Positions 35,337 to 43,381 of a stretch of DNA of 64,000 nucleotides are shown piece by piece. Numbering within the stretch: the stretch's first letter is position 1; each line of letters begins with the position of its first letter. The translations under genes were made by a program, and so were the position numbers. The DNA is taken from positions 1,426,001 to 1,490,000 of the forward strand of contig NZ_CP064936.1 of assembly GCF_016117655.1 (NCBI RefSeq). Direction: 5' to 3'. The stretch is from Treponema peruense. Its GTDB lineage: Bacteria > Spirochaetota > Spirochaetia > Treponematales > Treponemataceae. The notes below the pieces were generated by a model. The model saw only the letters and a list, made by a program, of their open reading frames with translations, did no database searches and was not told the DNA's origin.

Positions 35337-35881
35337 TTGTCTTCTCCAAGAATCTCATCATAAATTTTATGGTAAGAAGCCAGACCTTCGTCTTTATCAA
35401 ACTTCTTCATTCTTTCTGCCAGCATAAGCCTAAGCCCGTAATTGTATACGGAATCAGCCGAAAACATATCCAGCGGAGTCATTCTGTCCAGCACGCCCAA
35501 TCTGTACTGGTTAAGAAACTGTTCGGCTCCTAGCGGATTTTCCATTCCAACAGCGGTTCTTGCAGCCTGAACCACATCACCGTCATTGGGCAACGGAAGA
35601 TTCTTTGTTTCCTTCTTCATTTTAAGGGCGCGAAGCTGTGCCAAAGCAAGCCTTAAGTTTCTTTCCTTATCATACCAGGCATCCAGAAAAACAGATCCTG
35701 TAGGCTTAACTTCAAGAGGAGGTTCCAAAGAAAGGTTTCTGGCTGTTTCTGCAGATTTTGCCGACATAAAGCGCCCGCACAAATCCTTGAAATAGTCCGT
35801 TGTTATGGGAAGCTTGTAATTCGCGTCATCACTGGAAGAGAATGCCGGAAGCTGCGCCATAAGATAGTAAAGATGTTCCAC
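35333..35881 (-). CDS. DUF2764-family protein of the V/A-ATPase operon
   Basis: A 182-residue protein between subunits E and A. It opens MEHLYYLMAQLPAFSSSDDA (the conserved YYYLvAsLP start of DUF2764) and is helical throughout, with FLDAWYDKERNLRLALAQLR. A GTG start overlaps the atpE stop by 1 nt (TAGTG). The operon has no recognisable subunit C or F gene, and this position is where C stands in other operons. The protein is therefore a candidate functional C subunit (the V1-Vo connector). That is an inference from position, size and helical character. Confidence 0.75.
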   Translation of the reverse strand: MEHLYYLMAQLPAFSSSDDANYKLPITTDYFKDLCGRFMSAKSAETARNLSLEPPLEVKPTGSVFLDAWYDKERNLRLALAQLRALKMKKETKNLPLPNDGDVVQAARTAVGMENPLGAEQFLNQYRLGVLDRMTPLDMFSADSVYNYGLRLMLAERMKKFDKDEGLASYHKIYDEILGEDK

Positions 35882-36681
35882 TATTTATTGTCCTTTGCGG
35901 CGGAAGTTCTTTTTGCGGCTGTTTTTTTAGGGGCAGCCTTTTTAGCTGAAGTCTTCGCAGCAGTTGTTTTTGCAGAAGTTCTTTTTACCGGAGTCTTTTT
36001 TTCAGCGGCAGGTTTTATTTTAGGTGCTGCTGCTTCTTTTTCAGAAAAATCTTCTTCTGTTGTCTTTACGCTAAGGGCTGCAACTTTCATAAGCTCAGTC
36101 GTGCGCGGATTAAGATATGAACTGAACAGAGAAGCAACTTCTTCTGCACTGAAGTCATAGAATGAACTTCCGTTCTTTGTACCGATTCTGAAGCCTGCAG
36201 AAAGTGAAGAATCACCCTTTATCTCAAGGCCCTTTGAAATTCTTGCCTTAAGGGCAGTTCTAAAACCTGTTTCGAGAGCCTTCAAATCTTTTGCAGGGAG
36301 AATAACTGAAAGTTCCCCCTCTTCGGGATTTGCAGCCCAGGCTTTTACAGTCTCGGGGACAAGTTTCTTTAACATATCCTTGTCATAGGCCTTTTCTGTT
36401 TCTGCATTTACAAGTGCAGAAAGTTCCCTGTTTATTCCGTCACGGAAAGAAATAATAAGATTGCGTCCGGCCTGAGTAATGGAATCTTTGCTTGCGGCTT
36501 CCATTCTTTCTGTTTCAGACTTTGCATTTCTTATGATAGAGTCAGCCTTTAATTCAGCCTCTTTTATTATAGATGCTGCTTTTTTTTCGGCCTCTGCAAT
36601 AATTGACCGGGCAGAAACCTCTGCACTAGCCACTCCGTCCTTTTTAATTCTGTCGATTAATTCCTGCAACTGGACGTCCAT
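35881..36681 (-). CDS. atpE: V/A-type ATPase subunit E with a lysine-rich C-terminal tail
   Basis: A 266-residue peripheral-stalk subunit. The N-terminal helix (LQELIDRIKKDGVASAEVSA and the Ala/Glu/Lys-rich stretch after it) and a C-terminal alpha/beta domain to about residue 205 match subunit E. Residues about 220-266 are a Lys/Ala/Thr/Pro-rich tail with repeated AAKTSAKKAAPKKTAAKRT-like segments, as in histone H1-like proteins. Usual E subunits end near 200 residues. GGAGG lies before the ATG, and it is the first gene of the ATPase operon. Confidence 0.9.
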   Translation of the reverse strand: MDVQLQELIDRIKKDGVASAEVSARSIIAEAEKKAASIIKEAELKADSIIRNAKSETERMEAASKDSITQAGRNLIISFRDGINRELSALVNAETEKAYDKDMLKKLVPETVKAWAANPEEGELSVILPAKDLKALETGFRTALKARISKGLEIKGDSSLSAGFRIGTKNGSSFYDFSAEEVASLFSSYLNPRTTELMKVAALSVKTTEEDFSEKEAAAPKIKPAAEKKTPVKRTSAKTTAAKTSAKKAAPKKTAAKRTSAAKDNK

Positions 36682-36752
36682 TATAACCTCCGTATTTTTA
36701 CTTTTATGGGAAAACCTTTTTAAATATTCGGCTTTCGGAAAAATTCATTCAT

Positions 36753-36795
36753 AAAAAACAGGCCTCCCGTTTTTTTACGAAAGGTCGATCTGTTT
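36753..36795 (-). terminator. Terminator after galM
   Basis: On the minus strand CCTTTCGT pairs with ACGGGAGG (with two G-U pairs) around a run of A. Outer AACAG/TGTT pairing follows and the structure ends in T6. It starts 2 nt after the galM stop. Confidence 0.6.
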
Positions 36796-36796
36796 A

Positions 36797-37843
36797 TTAG
36801 AAACCAAACTTATAGACAGTAGTCTCGTGATAGGGCTTTTCGGGGCGCACTATGCAGCTCGGGAAAGACTCCTTGTTCGGTGCATCAGGGTAAGCTTCTG
36901 TTTCAAGACAGACGGCATCATGCACATGGTGAATATGTCCGTTCTTTCCAATCTGTCCTTCAATAAAGTTTGCCGTATATACCTGGCATGCGGGAAGAGT
37001 AGTAGAAACAGTCATTGTGCGGCCGCTTACAGGATCTTTCATTACGGCAAATTTTCTTACCTTGCCGTCAACCGGGGCATCAATACAGAATGCATGGTCA
37101 TAGCCGAATTCAGTATTCTTCATGTCCTTTCCGAAAGTTTTTGCCTTGCGGAAGTCAAATGCCGGGGCACTGCTTACGTCAACAAGTTTTCCTGTCGGAA
37201 TAAGGGCTTTGTCTACTTCAAGGAAGTGGCTGCAGTCAAGCTGAAGTTCCTGATCTTCAATTGTTCCGCCGTCATAACCCTTGAGGTTAAAATATGCATG
37301 GTTTGTAAGATTTATTGGAGTTGCTGCATCTGTTTTTGCAGAATAATCAAGGGTAAGTTCATTGTCTTCGTTAAGGGTGTAAACTACCTTAAGCTTAACG
37401 TTACCAGGCATTCCCTGTTCACCGGCAGGACTTGTTCTTGTAAATTCAATTCCAATGCCGTTATTGGTTCTGATTTTTTTTGCATTCCAGACTTTTTTTT
37501 CGTAACGGTCAAAGCCGCCATGAAGACAGTTTTCACCGTCATTTTTGTCAAGGCTGTATGACTTTCCGTCAAGAGTAAACGAAGCATTGCCTATACGGTT
37601 TGCAAATCTGCCTACTACAGTGCCAAAACAGCAAGAACTGCTTGCATAACCGTCCAGAGTTGAACAACCGAGCAGCGCGTCAATACATTTTCCATCTGAA
37701 GAAGGAAGCAGAATACTTGTAATAGTGCAACCGTAGTCTGTGGTGGAAAAACTCATTTTACCGTTGGAAACAGTATAAATGTGAATCTTAGTTCCGTCGT
37801 ACAATGTGCCGAACTTAGCTTTTGATATCTTTAAATTTCCCAT
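36797..37843 (-). CDS. galM: Aldose 1-epimerase (galactose mutarotase)
   Basis: A 348-residue GalM-fold enzyme that interconverts alpha and beta anomers of aldoses. The motifs are FANRIGNASFTLDGKSYSLD, NCLHGGFDRYEKKVW, LTNHAYFNLKG (catalytic His) and CLETEAYPDAPN (catalytic Glu). The ATG at 37843 begins the family N-terminus. The longer in-frame extension covers the promoter. There is no Shine-Dalgarno sequence; the -10 box ends 6 nt before the ATG. It stands alone between a terminator and the next gene. Confidence 0.96.
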   Translation of the reverse strand: MGNLKISKAKFGTLYDGTKIHIYTVSNGKMSFSTTDYGCTITSILLPSSDGKCIDALLGCSTLDGYASSSCCFGTVVGRFANRIGNASFTLDGKSYSLDKNDGENCLHGGFDRYEKKVWNAKKIRTNNGIGIEFTRTSPAGEQGMPGNVKLKVVYTLNEDNELTLDYSAKTDAATPINLTNHAYFNLKGYDGGTIEDQELQLDCSHFLEVDKALIPTGKLVDVSSAPAFDFRKAKTFGKDMKNTEFGYDHAFCIDAPVDGKVRKFAVMKDPVSGRTMTVSTTLPACQVYTANFIEGQIGKNGHIHHVHDAVCLETEAYPDAPNKESFPSCIVRPEKPYHETTVYKFGF

Positions 37844-37849
37844 ACTAAA

Positions 37850-37878
37850 AATATACTCGCTATCAAATGAAATTTCAA
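37850..37878 (-). promoter_or_regulatory. Sigma70-type promoter of galM
   Basis: TTGAAA (37873-37878), a 17-nt spacer and TATATT (37850-37855) on the minus strand, followed by TTTAGT and then ATG. The predicted transcription start is at or next to the start codon. Confidence 0.68.
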
Positions 37879-37916
37879 GAATTACTTTCAATATATGAAA
37901 AAAAACAGATTAAAAT

Positions 37917-38540
37917 TCAGCGTAATTCCAGTGCAAGTTTTACTTCCTGAATACTGCGACCTGTTTTTGCAACAATTTCAAAAACGTTGAACCCCAGCCC
38001 TGAAAGTTCTTTGACCTGCTCGTTAAAATCCTTTTTGGGAACAACTGGCTTTTCGGCCATAAAAACTTTGGGTTCAAAAACAGGAACTTTTACAGTAGAA
38101 TTTGATGAAGATGATGAAACTGCAGCCGGTTTTTCTTCCTGCGCGGTAAAAAGATCTCCCTGTACGCTGTCTTGCGGTCTTGAAGGATAAGGGGAACGTA
38201 TATCGCCGATTGAAGAATTTGAGCGGGTATGCTTTTTTTTGTCGGCAAGTTTTTCCTTAAAGACGGCCCCGGCCTGTAGTGAATTGAGTTCCTTCTGCAG
38301 AATAAGAAGATGTCTGTCTGCTTCTGCGCTTACTGCCTTTATCTGTCTTATGCGGTCATCCATAAGCGTAATGTTTCTGTCTGCATTACGGTTAAGCTCA
38401 GTGAGCATTGAATTAAGAGAGTCCCTTGTTTTTTTAATTATGTCTTCAGTAGAAAAAAAACTGTTGAATCTGGCAAGAAGAACAAGCCACATCGCCACGT
38501 TGAATATGATAAGAACAGATACGGTAATGAGAATTCCCAT
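37917..38540 (-). CDS. Spirochaete membrane-anchored coiled-coil protein
   Basis: A 207-residue protein not recognised by name. An N-terminal helix (ILITVSVLIIFNVAMWLVLL) leads to a coiled coil at about residues 30-90. A serine-rich linker follows, and the end is VKELSGLGFNVFEIVAKTGR followed by SIQEVKLALELR. That end resembles the small helix-turn-helix-like tail of other single-pass proteins next to flagellar genes. It is co-directional with the fapA-fliA region and starts 2 nt downstream of the next small gene. The role is unknown. Confidence 0.7.
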   Translation of the reverse strand: MGILITVSVLIIFNVAMWLVLLARFNSFFSTEDIIKKTRDSLNSMLTELNRNADRNITLMDDRIRQIKAVSAEADRHLLILQKELNSLQAGAVFKEKLADKKKHTRSNSSIGDIRSPYPSRPQDSVQGDLFTAQEEKPAAVSSSSSNSTVKVPVFEPKVFMAEKPVVPKKDFNEQVKELSGLGFNVFEIVAKTGRSIQEVKLALELR

Positions 38541-38542
38541 GT

Positions 38543-38878
38543 CTACCCCATTATGTCAATAAAATTTCCGGTACGCGGGTCTTTGAGTTCAGTCTGGCGC
38601 GGTTTATCCCCGGCATCCTGTTCATCTTCCTTTTTATGCTGTTCACCCGCATCCGTAAAGTCAGAAGAACCACCGCCTTCATCTTTTATTCCGTCTGCAA
38701 AAGAGTCGTCAGAAGGTGTTTTGTTAACGGTACGCGTCTTTGCAAGATCTGCACGTGCTTCTCCTGCAAGGTTCTGCTGTGCTGCAAGCTGGGCCGACTG
38801 GTTCTGCATTGCACTGAATTTTCCTATATTGTCCAGCTGGGAATAGATTGTGGAAAGATCAATTGGTTGTATAGCCAT
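38543..38878 (-). CDS. Small conserved-looking protein between fapA and the coiled-coil gene
   Basis: A 111-residue polar protein of unknown function. The N-terminal half is helical (DLSTIYSQLDNIGKFSAMQN). The middle is acidic and low in complexity, and the end is DPRTGNFIDIMG. It overlaps the fapA 3' end by 20 nt and is 2 nt from the next gene, so it belongs to the operon. It has neither signal peptide nor membrane helix. Confidence 0.65.
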   Translation of the reverse strand: MAIQPIDLSTIYSQLDNIGKFSAMQNQSAQLAAQQNLAGEARADLAKTRTVNKTPSDDSFADGIKDEGGGSSDFTDAGEQHKKEDEQDAGDKPRQTELKDPRTGNFIDIMG

Positions 38879-40835
38879 CAGCTCCTTCCTCCCCGTCGTT
38901 CTGGGACGGGCTGTATTTGTCCATTCTCACAAATCCCTTGTCATAGAAAAAACTGACAGCCTTGTATTCATTGGGCGGTTCCAGAATGGCATCCCTGACC
39001 GTAATTTTTACCCCAGGATACACTGTTCCGGAAGCACTTACCCTGCCTACTACCTTGAGTTCATGCAGGTGACTCTGAATCTTCTGGATTTCTTCATCCT
39101 TGTCACCAATCTGCTGCTTGAGTTCTTCATTTTTGGACTTGAATTCGTTGAGCTTTTCTTCTTTTTCTGCCGGAAGTGAACGCCGTATCTTCTTTTGGTT
39201 TTCAAGCGTTTCTATATTGAGTTTAATTTCTTCCTGTTCTTTTTCAAAGTTGGTTTTCATTGCAGAAAGTTCGAGAAGACGCTTTTTGGCTTCGGGGTCA
39301 AATCCTACTTCAAGAAGGGTTTCGTTTCCGCCGCCGGCAGAACCAATGTCTTTGGCAAGAATTTCTTCTGTTGCAAAAAGATGGCCGCCTTTTATAGAAG
39401 CACGCTTTCCCTTAAGGATAATTTTCTTTTTTGCAGACACTTCACTGTTGATTATACTGTCATTTACGACGACATTTTCACCGGCTTCAACTTTTGCATT
39501 CTGAATGAAACGCGCCCAGAGAGTTTTTCCGCAGATGATTTCACCTTCGTCACGGCCCATAACTCCCTGCGAAATAACAATATCACCGTCGGCTTCAAGA
39601 TGGCACTTCTCTACGGAACCGTACACTTCTATATTTCCTGCAGCCTTTATGCTGTAACCGTCCTGAACATCACCCTTGCAGACAACAGTACCCATAAAGT
39701 CAATGTTACCTGTCTTGCTGCCGACACTTTTGACTTCATAAACCTGCTCAACCGTAATCTTTCCAGAAACCAGCATTACGTGTCCTGCACATTCTGCAAC
39801 AATGGTGCGTCCATCAGAGTCAAGTTTTACATTCTGTCCGAGGGGAATATTTATGTCCTTTCCGTTCTTTGCTTCGAGGTAGCGTCCCAAAACTGTTTTG
39901 CCGCCTTTACCGCGCTGTGGAAGCATTTTTGTGGCAAGAGGCTGCCCGGCCACAACGTTCTGGATAAGATTGAGTTCCTTGAAGTCAACCTGTCCGTTAC
40001 CTGTTTCCTTAAGCTTGAGCTTTGACCTGTCAGTTTCAAAATTGTATGCAATATAAGCATCGCGGCCGTTTACAGGCTGAATTGCAGATGCCACAACATA
40101 AGGCTCGTCATAAACAGGTGTATCTACATAAGCGTTTATTCTTTCTTCGTCAATGCCTGCCTGTACACCCTGAATGCGCAGAGCGTTGTGTATATTTTCT
40201 GCAGTAATTTCAGAACCCTGAGGCTGCGGGGCAGAAACACATATTGTAGCTTCCATTTCATCCTTTGAAATATCAACCGCAAGAATAGCGTCGCAGGCAT
40301 CCCGATGATCATAGGAACCAATTTCAGAATACTTGCCGTCAGTTCCATTCGGAGCCATGCACAGGCTTTTTACAAGAGACTCGTCGAATTTTGCACTTTC
40401 ACAGTAATTTATGACAGAAAGCACATCTTTTTCGGCAACACTCTTTCCCTTTCCGACGGGAGGAACAATTTTAAGGTACAGATGGGAACCAAAGCGGTGA
40501 ACATAAAATGCGCCGTCAGTATCAACAACAACAGGAGCGATCTCAAGTTCATTGTCGTCAATTCCAAGTTCACCCTGTTCTTCTTTCTTTTGCCGCACAA
40601 TTTCAGGATTTTCGTAAACAAGGATTTTCCATGGTTTTTTCATAAGACCGATGATTCCGACAGAACCTTTTTCAAGAACTTCATATTCAAGATTGAGCGT
40701 TTTTGTTTCGAGCTGAACAGAAGCATCTGCAAGGCATTCTTCAAGAGTGTCGGCCCTGACTTCTATGGCATGGATATTCTTGTCCTCGGTGAGTTTTTTT
40801 TTCATAAAAGGACGAATGCCGTCTAATGTAACCAA
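38859..40835 (-). CDS. fapA: FapA/DUF342 family protein (flagellar assembly protein A-like)
   Basis: A 658-residue cytoplasmic protein. The N-terminal Jag-N-like part (IHAIEVRADTLEECLADASV) is followed by the central DUF342 beta-helix (residues about 280-480; GNIDFMGTVVCKGDVQDGYS, AGNIEVYGSVEKCHLEADGD). A coiled coil lies at about 515-590. The family affects polar flagella and cell-surface functions. The start is the TTG at 40835, because GGAGG lies at the correct distance before it and the next ATG has none. It lies directly after fliA. Confidence 0.88.
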   Translation of the reverse strand: MVTLDGIRPFMKKKLTEDKNIHAIEVRADTLEECLADASVQLETKTLNLEYEVLEKGSVGIIGLMKKPWKILVYENPEIVRQKKEEQGELGIDDNELEIAPVVVDTDGAFYVHRFGSHLYLKIVPPVGKGKSVAEKDVLSVINYCESAKFDESLVKSLCMAPNGTDGKYSEIGSYDHRDACDAILAVDISKDEMEATICVSAPQPQGSEITAENIHNALRIQGVQAGIDEERINAYVDTPVYDEPYVVASAIQPVNGRDAYIAYNFETDRSKLKLKETGNGQVDFKELNLIQNVVAGQPLATKMLPQRGKGGKTVLGRYLEAKNGKDINIPLGQNVKLDSDGRTIVAECAGHVMLVSGKITVEQVYEVKSVGSKTGNIDFMGTVVCKGDVQDGYSIKAAGNIEVYGSVEKCHLEADGDIVISQGVMGRDEGEIICGKTLWARFIQNAKVEAGENVVVNDSIINSEVSAKKKIILKGKRASIKGGHLFATEEILAKDIGSAGGGNETLLEVGFDPEAKKRLLELSAMKTNFEKEQEEIKLNIETLENQKKIRRSLPAEKEEKLNEFKSKNEELKQQIGDKDEEIQKIQSHLHELKVVGRVSASGTVYPGVKITVRDAILEPPNEYKAVSFFYDKGFVRMDKYSPSQNDGEEGADGYTTN

Positions 40836-40858
40836 CGCTGGCCTCCGTAAAGCAGTGT

Positions 40859-41647
40859 CTAGAAAATACCCTTTCTAAGGCTTGTAAGTTTGGCGCGCAA
40901 CCTGAGGTTTGCCTTTGTGTGAAGCTGGCTTATACGGCTTTCGCTTACATTCAGAACCTGTCCTATTTCCTTAAAGGTAAGATCTTCATGGTAATAAAGA
41001 ACAATAACCATCTTTTCATTTTTGGGAAGTTCGTTGATAGACTGAATAATTACACGGCGTATTTCTTCGCGCTCTACAATTACATCGGGGTTAAGGCTGT
41101 TGGGTGCTTCTATGCTGTCACCAATCGAAATATGCTCGCTGTCATCTCCGGAATACCATACGTCATTAAGTGAAAGCACACTGGTTCCGCTTACCTTCAT
41201 TACCGTTGTCTGGTACTCGTTTTCTGTCATGTTCATTGACTTTGCAATTTCTGCGTCAGTGGCAGTTCTTCCGAGACGTGCTTCGAGTTCAACAATGGCA
41301 TCTTCTATTTCTTTTGATTTTTGTCTTACCGAACGCGGAACCCAGTCAAGTTCACGGAGCTCATCAAAAATAGCACCGCGGATTCTTGTTACGGCATAAG
41401 TCTTGAACTTAACATTCTTGTCGGGATCAAATTTATTGATGGCGTCCAAAAGTCCAAACTGACCAAACCCGACCAAATCATCAAATTCCACGCTTTCCGG
41501 CATGCCTGTAGATACCTTTCCTGCGACATACTTTACAAGAGGCATATACTGCCTTATAAATTTGTCTCGAATCGCTGAGGACTTTGTTTTTTTGAACTCA
41601 TTCCAAAGTTTTTCTTCTTCTTTTTCGTCTAATCCCAGACTTGCCAT
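40859..41647 (-). CDS. fliA: RNA polymerase sigma factor FliA/WhiG (sigma28)
   Basis: A 262-residue sigma factor. Region 2 (YVAGKVSTGMPESVEFDDLV and FGQFGLLDAINKFDP), region 3 (RLGRTATDAEIAKSMNMTEN) and region 4 (LTFKEIGQVLNVSESRISQL) are all present. RIRGAIFDELRELDWVPRSV is the sigma28 signature. It would read late flagellar promoters. The ATG at 41647 begins the usual N-terminus. It lies downstream of flhG and the small membrane protein gene in the same direction. Confidence 0.96.
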   Translation of the reverse strand: MASLGLDEKEEEKLWNEFKKTKSSAIRDKFIRQYMPLVKYVAGKVSTGMPESVEFDDLVGFGQFGLLDAINKFDPDKNVKFKTYAVTRIRGAIFDELRELDWVPRSVRQKSKEIEDAIVELEARLGRTATDAEIAKSMNMTENEYQTTVMKVSGTSVLSLNDVWYSGDDSEHISIGDSIEAPNSLNPDVIVEREEIRRVIIQSINELPKNEKMVIVLYYHEDLTFKEIGQVLNVSESRISQLHTKANLRLRAKLTSLRKGIF

Positions 41648-41710
41648 TCTCCACACCCTTTTTAAAATGAACCGGCAGTTTTGACCGCCCGTCCGTTATT
41701 TTAAATTTAC

Positions 41711-42421
41711 CTATTCTTCTCTCTTTAAAAGCGTTCTTATTGCGCTTGCTATTGTAGTTGCATCGGTTCCTTTTACGGCAGCCTCTGTTTTTGAAGAAAC
41801 ACCTTCGACAGAAGGCAGACTTCCCCCGCCGACAAATTCCGTATCTTCAAGAACAGAATCATCATATTTACCCTGTTCAGTGCCTGTCGGGGTAAAATCA
41901 GGAAGATCTTCTATTTCCTGTACTTCCTGCATCTGTGTCATGGAGGAAGCTGCACCGGCCTGGTTTTCGGCAGCTATCTTTTCGGCAGCACTCTGGCCTG
42001 AACCTGCGGCAGTACCTGAATCAGGGCTGCTTTTTGCAACAGGAGCGGCTGTTTGTACAGCAGTAGACGGTTCGGGAACTGAAGTTTCCTCTTCTGAAAG
42101 CCTGTGCACGTTGTCAGACACAGAAAAACTCGGCGCATCATTATCCTGGGTAAGATTTTCATCGTCTATTGTAATATCAACGACACTTCCAGCCGGTTTT
42201 GAAGGATTTTTGGAAGACTCCTCCAGAACATCAGATACACCGTCATTCAGAAAACGGCTGTCCAGAAAACTGAACACGATTCCCAGAACAGAAAAAACCC
42301 CGCCGAACACAAGCGCACGCAATAATGAACTGGAAAATTTTCCTGTTGAGACAATGCTTATAAAAAAAGACAGCACAAAGCCCGCCGTAAACGGAAAAAT
42401 TATGTTTTTAGGCTTGAGCAT
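41711..42421 (-). CDS. Spirochaete membrane protein with an acidic cytoplasmic region
   Basis: A 236-residue protein not recognised beyond its position. Two N-terminal hydrophobic segments (FPFTAGFVLSFFISIVST and ALVFGGVFSVLGIVFSFL) are followed by about 165 residues rich in Ser, Glu, Asp and Ala. The C-terminus ends in AIRTLLKREE. GGAGG lies before the ATG. It sits between flhG and fliA, where other treponemes carry a similarly placed hypothetical gene. A link to motility is positional only. Confidence 0.7.
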   Translation of the reverse strand: MLKPKNIIFPFTAGFVLSFFISIVSTGKFSSSLLRALVFGGVFSVLGIVFSFLDSRFLNDGVSDVLEESSKNPSKPAGSVVDITIDDENLTQDNDAPSFSVSDNVHRLSEEETSVPEPSTAVQTAAPVAKSSPDSGTAAGSGQSAAEKIAAENQAGAASSMTQMQEVQEIEDLPDFTPTGTEQGKYDDSVLEDTEFVGGGSLPSVEGVSSKTEAAVKGTDATTIASAIRTLLKREE

Positions 42422-42482
42422 GTACAGTCCTCCACGTCTGTCCTATAAGAGTACGGCAAAAAAGCATTACGGTCAAGGTCAA

Positions 42483-43355
42483 TCACTGGTTTTTTTTGAA
42501 CCCAAGAAATTTCCCGAGAAAATTCATTACGCTAGAACTTTCTACAGGTGCAGTATTTTCTATTCTGCCTACAATATGGCTCAGACAAACAGAAGGCTTT
42601 GATGTAGGATTTACTACAAAAAACGGCTTCTGTCTTATAACCGCAGCCTGGACTACAGGATCATCGTAAACGAATCCCAGAAATTCAACCTTGTAATTAA
42701 GAAACTGTCCTACAATAGTAATAATTCTTTCTGAAATGCGCTTGCTTTCTTCTGCTGAATGAACCTTGTTTACAAGAAGCTTTATGTTTATCTGCCTGTC
42801 TACAAGTTCAGTTGTAATTATCTTGATCATTCCGTATGCATCGGTTATTGCGGTAGGTTCCGGTGTTGTAACTACATAAACCTCATCGGCAGCCGCAACA
42901 AACTGAAGAACATTATTTGAAATACCGGCGCCAGTATCGATAATGATTATATCTGCATCTGAAAGGGACGCAAATTCCTTTGCAAAATATTCAAGTTCTT
43001 CCTTTGAAAGATTGGCTATCTTTGAAAACCCGTTTGCACCGGCTATAAACTTGATTCCGTATTCAGAGTCAAGAATTATTTCTTTCATTGTCTTCTGGCG
43101 GTTTATTACCTGCATGAGATTGTACTGCGGAACTACTCCAAGAAGGACATTTACGTTTGCCATTCCAAGGTCCCCGTCTATAAGAATGACCTTTTTTCCG
43201 ACTTTTGCGTATGCGATTGCCATATTTACGGCAATATTGGTTTTGCCTACACCGCCTTTTCCGCTTGTAATTGCAATAATTCTTGTCTTATGCTTCGGCG
43301 CTTTTTCTGCAACCCTGTTCATAATGTTACGAAGCTCTTTTGCCTGTTCTTCCAT
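42483..43355 (-). CDS. flhG: FlhG (MinD-like ATPase, flagellar number regulator)
   Basis: A 290-residue ParA/MinD-family ATPase. The N-terminal EQAKELRNIM matches the DQAxxLR activator helix of FlhG. The deviant Walker A is ITSGKGGVGKTNIAVNMA, followed by LIDGDLGMANVNVLLG and IIIDTGAGIS. It works with FlhF to set flagellar number and place, here at the two cell ends. It lies directly after flhF with a 26-nt gap and a GGAG ribosome-binding site. Confidence 0.94.
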   Translation of the reverse strand: MEEQAKELRNIMNRVAEKAPKHKTRIIAITSGKGGVGKTNIAVNMAIAYAKVGKKVILIDGDLGMANVNVLLGVVPQYNLMQVINRQKTMKEIILDSEYGIKFIAGANGFSKIANLSKEELEYFAKEFASLSDADIIIIDTGAGISNNVLQFVAAADEVYVVTTPEPTAITDAYGMIKIITTELVDRQINIKLLVNKVHSAEESKRISERIITIVGQFLNYKVEFLGFVYDDPVVQAAVIRQKPFFVVNPTSKPSVCLSHIVGRIENTAPVESSSVMNFLGKFLGFKKNQ

Positions 43356-43381
43356 ATTATTTGCTCCTTGGGTTTGCCCTT

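Noticed and set aside
42422-42482. TTGACC-17-TACTCT as an internal promoter before the small membrane protein gene
   Set aside because: The -10 box matches only three of six positions, too weak to support a call.
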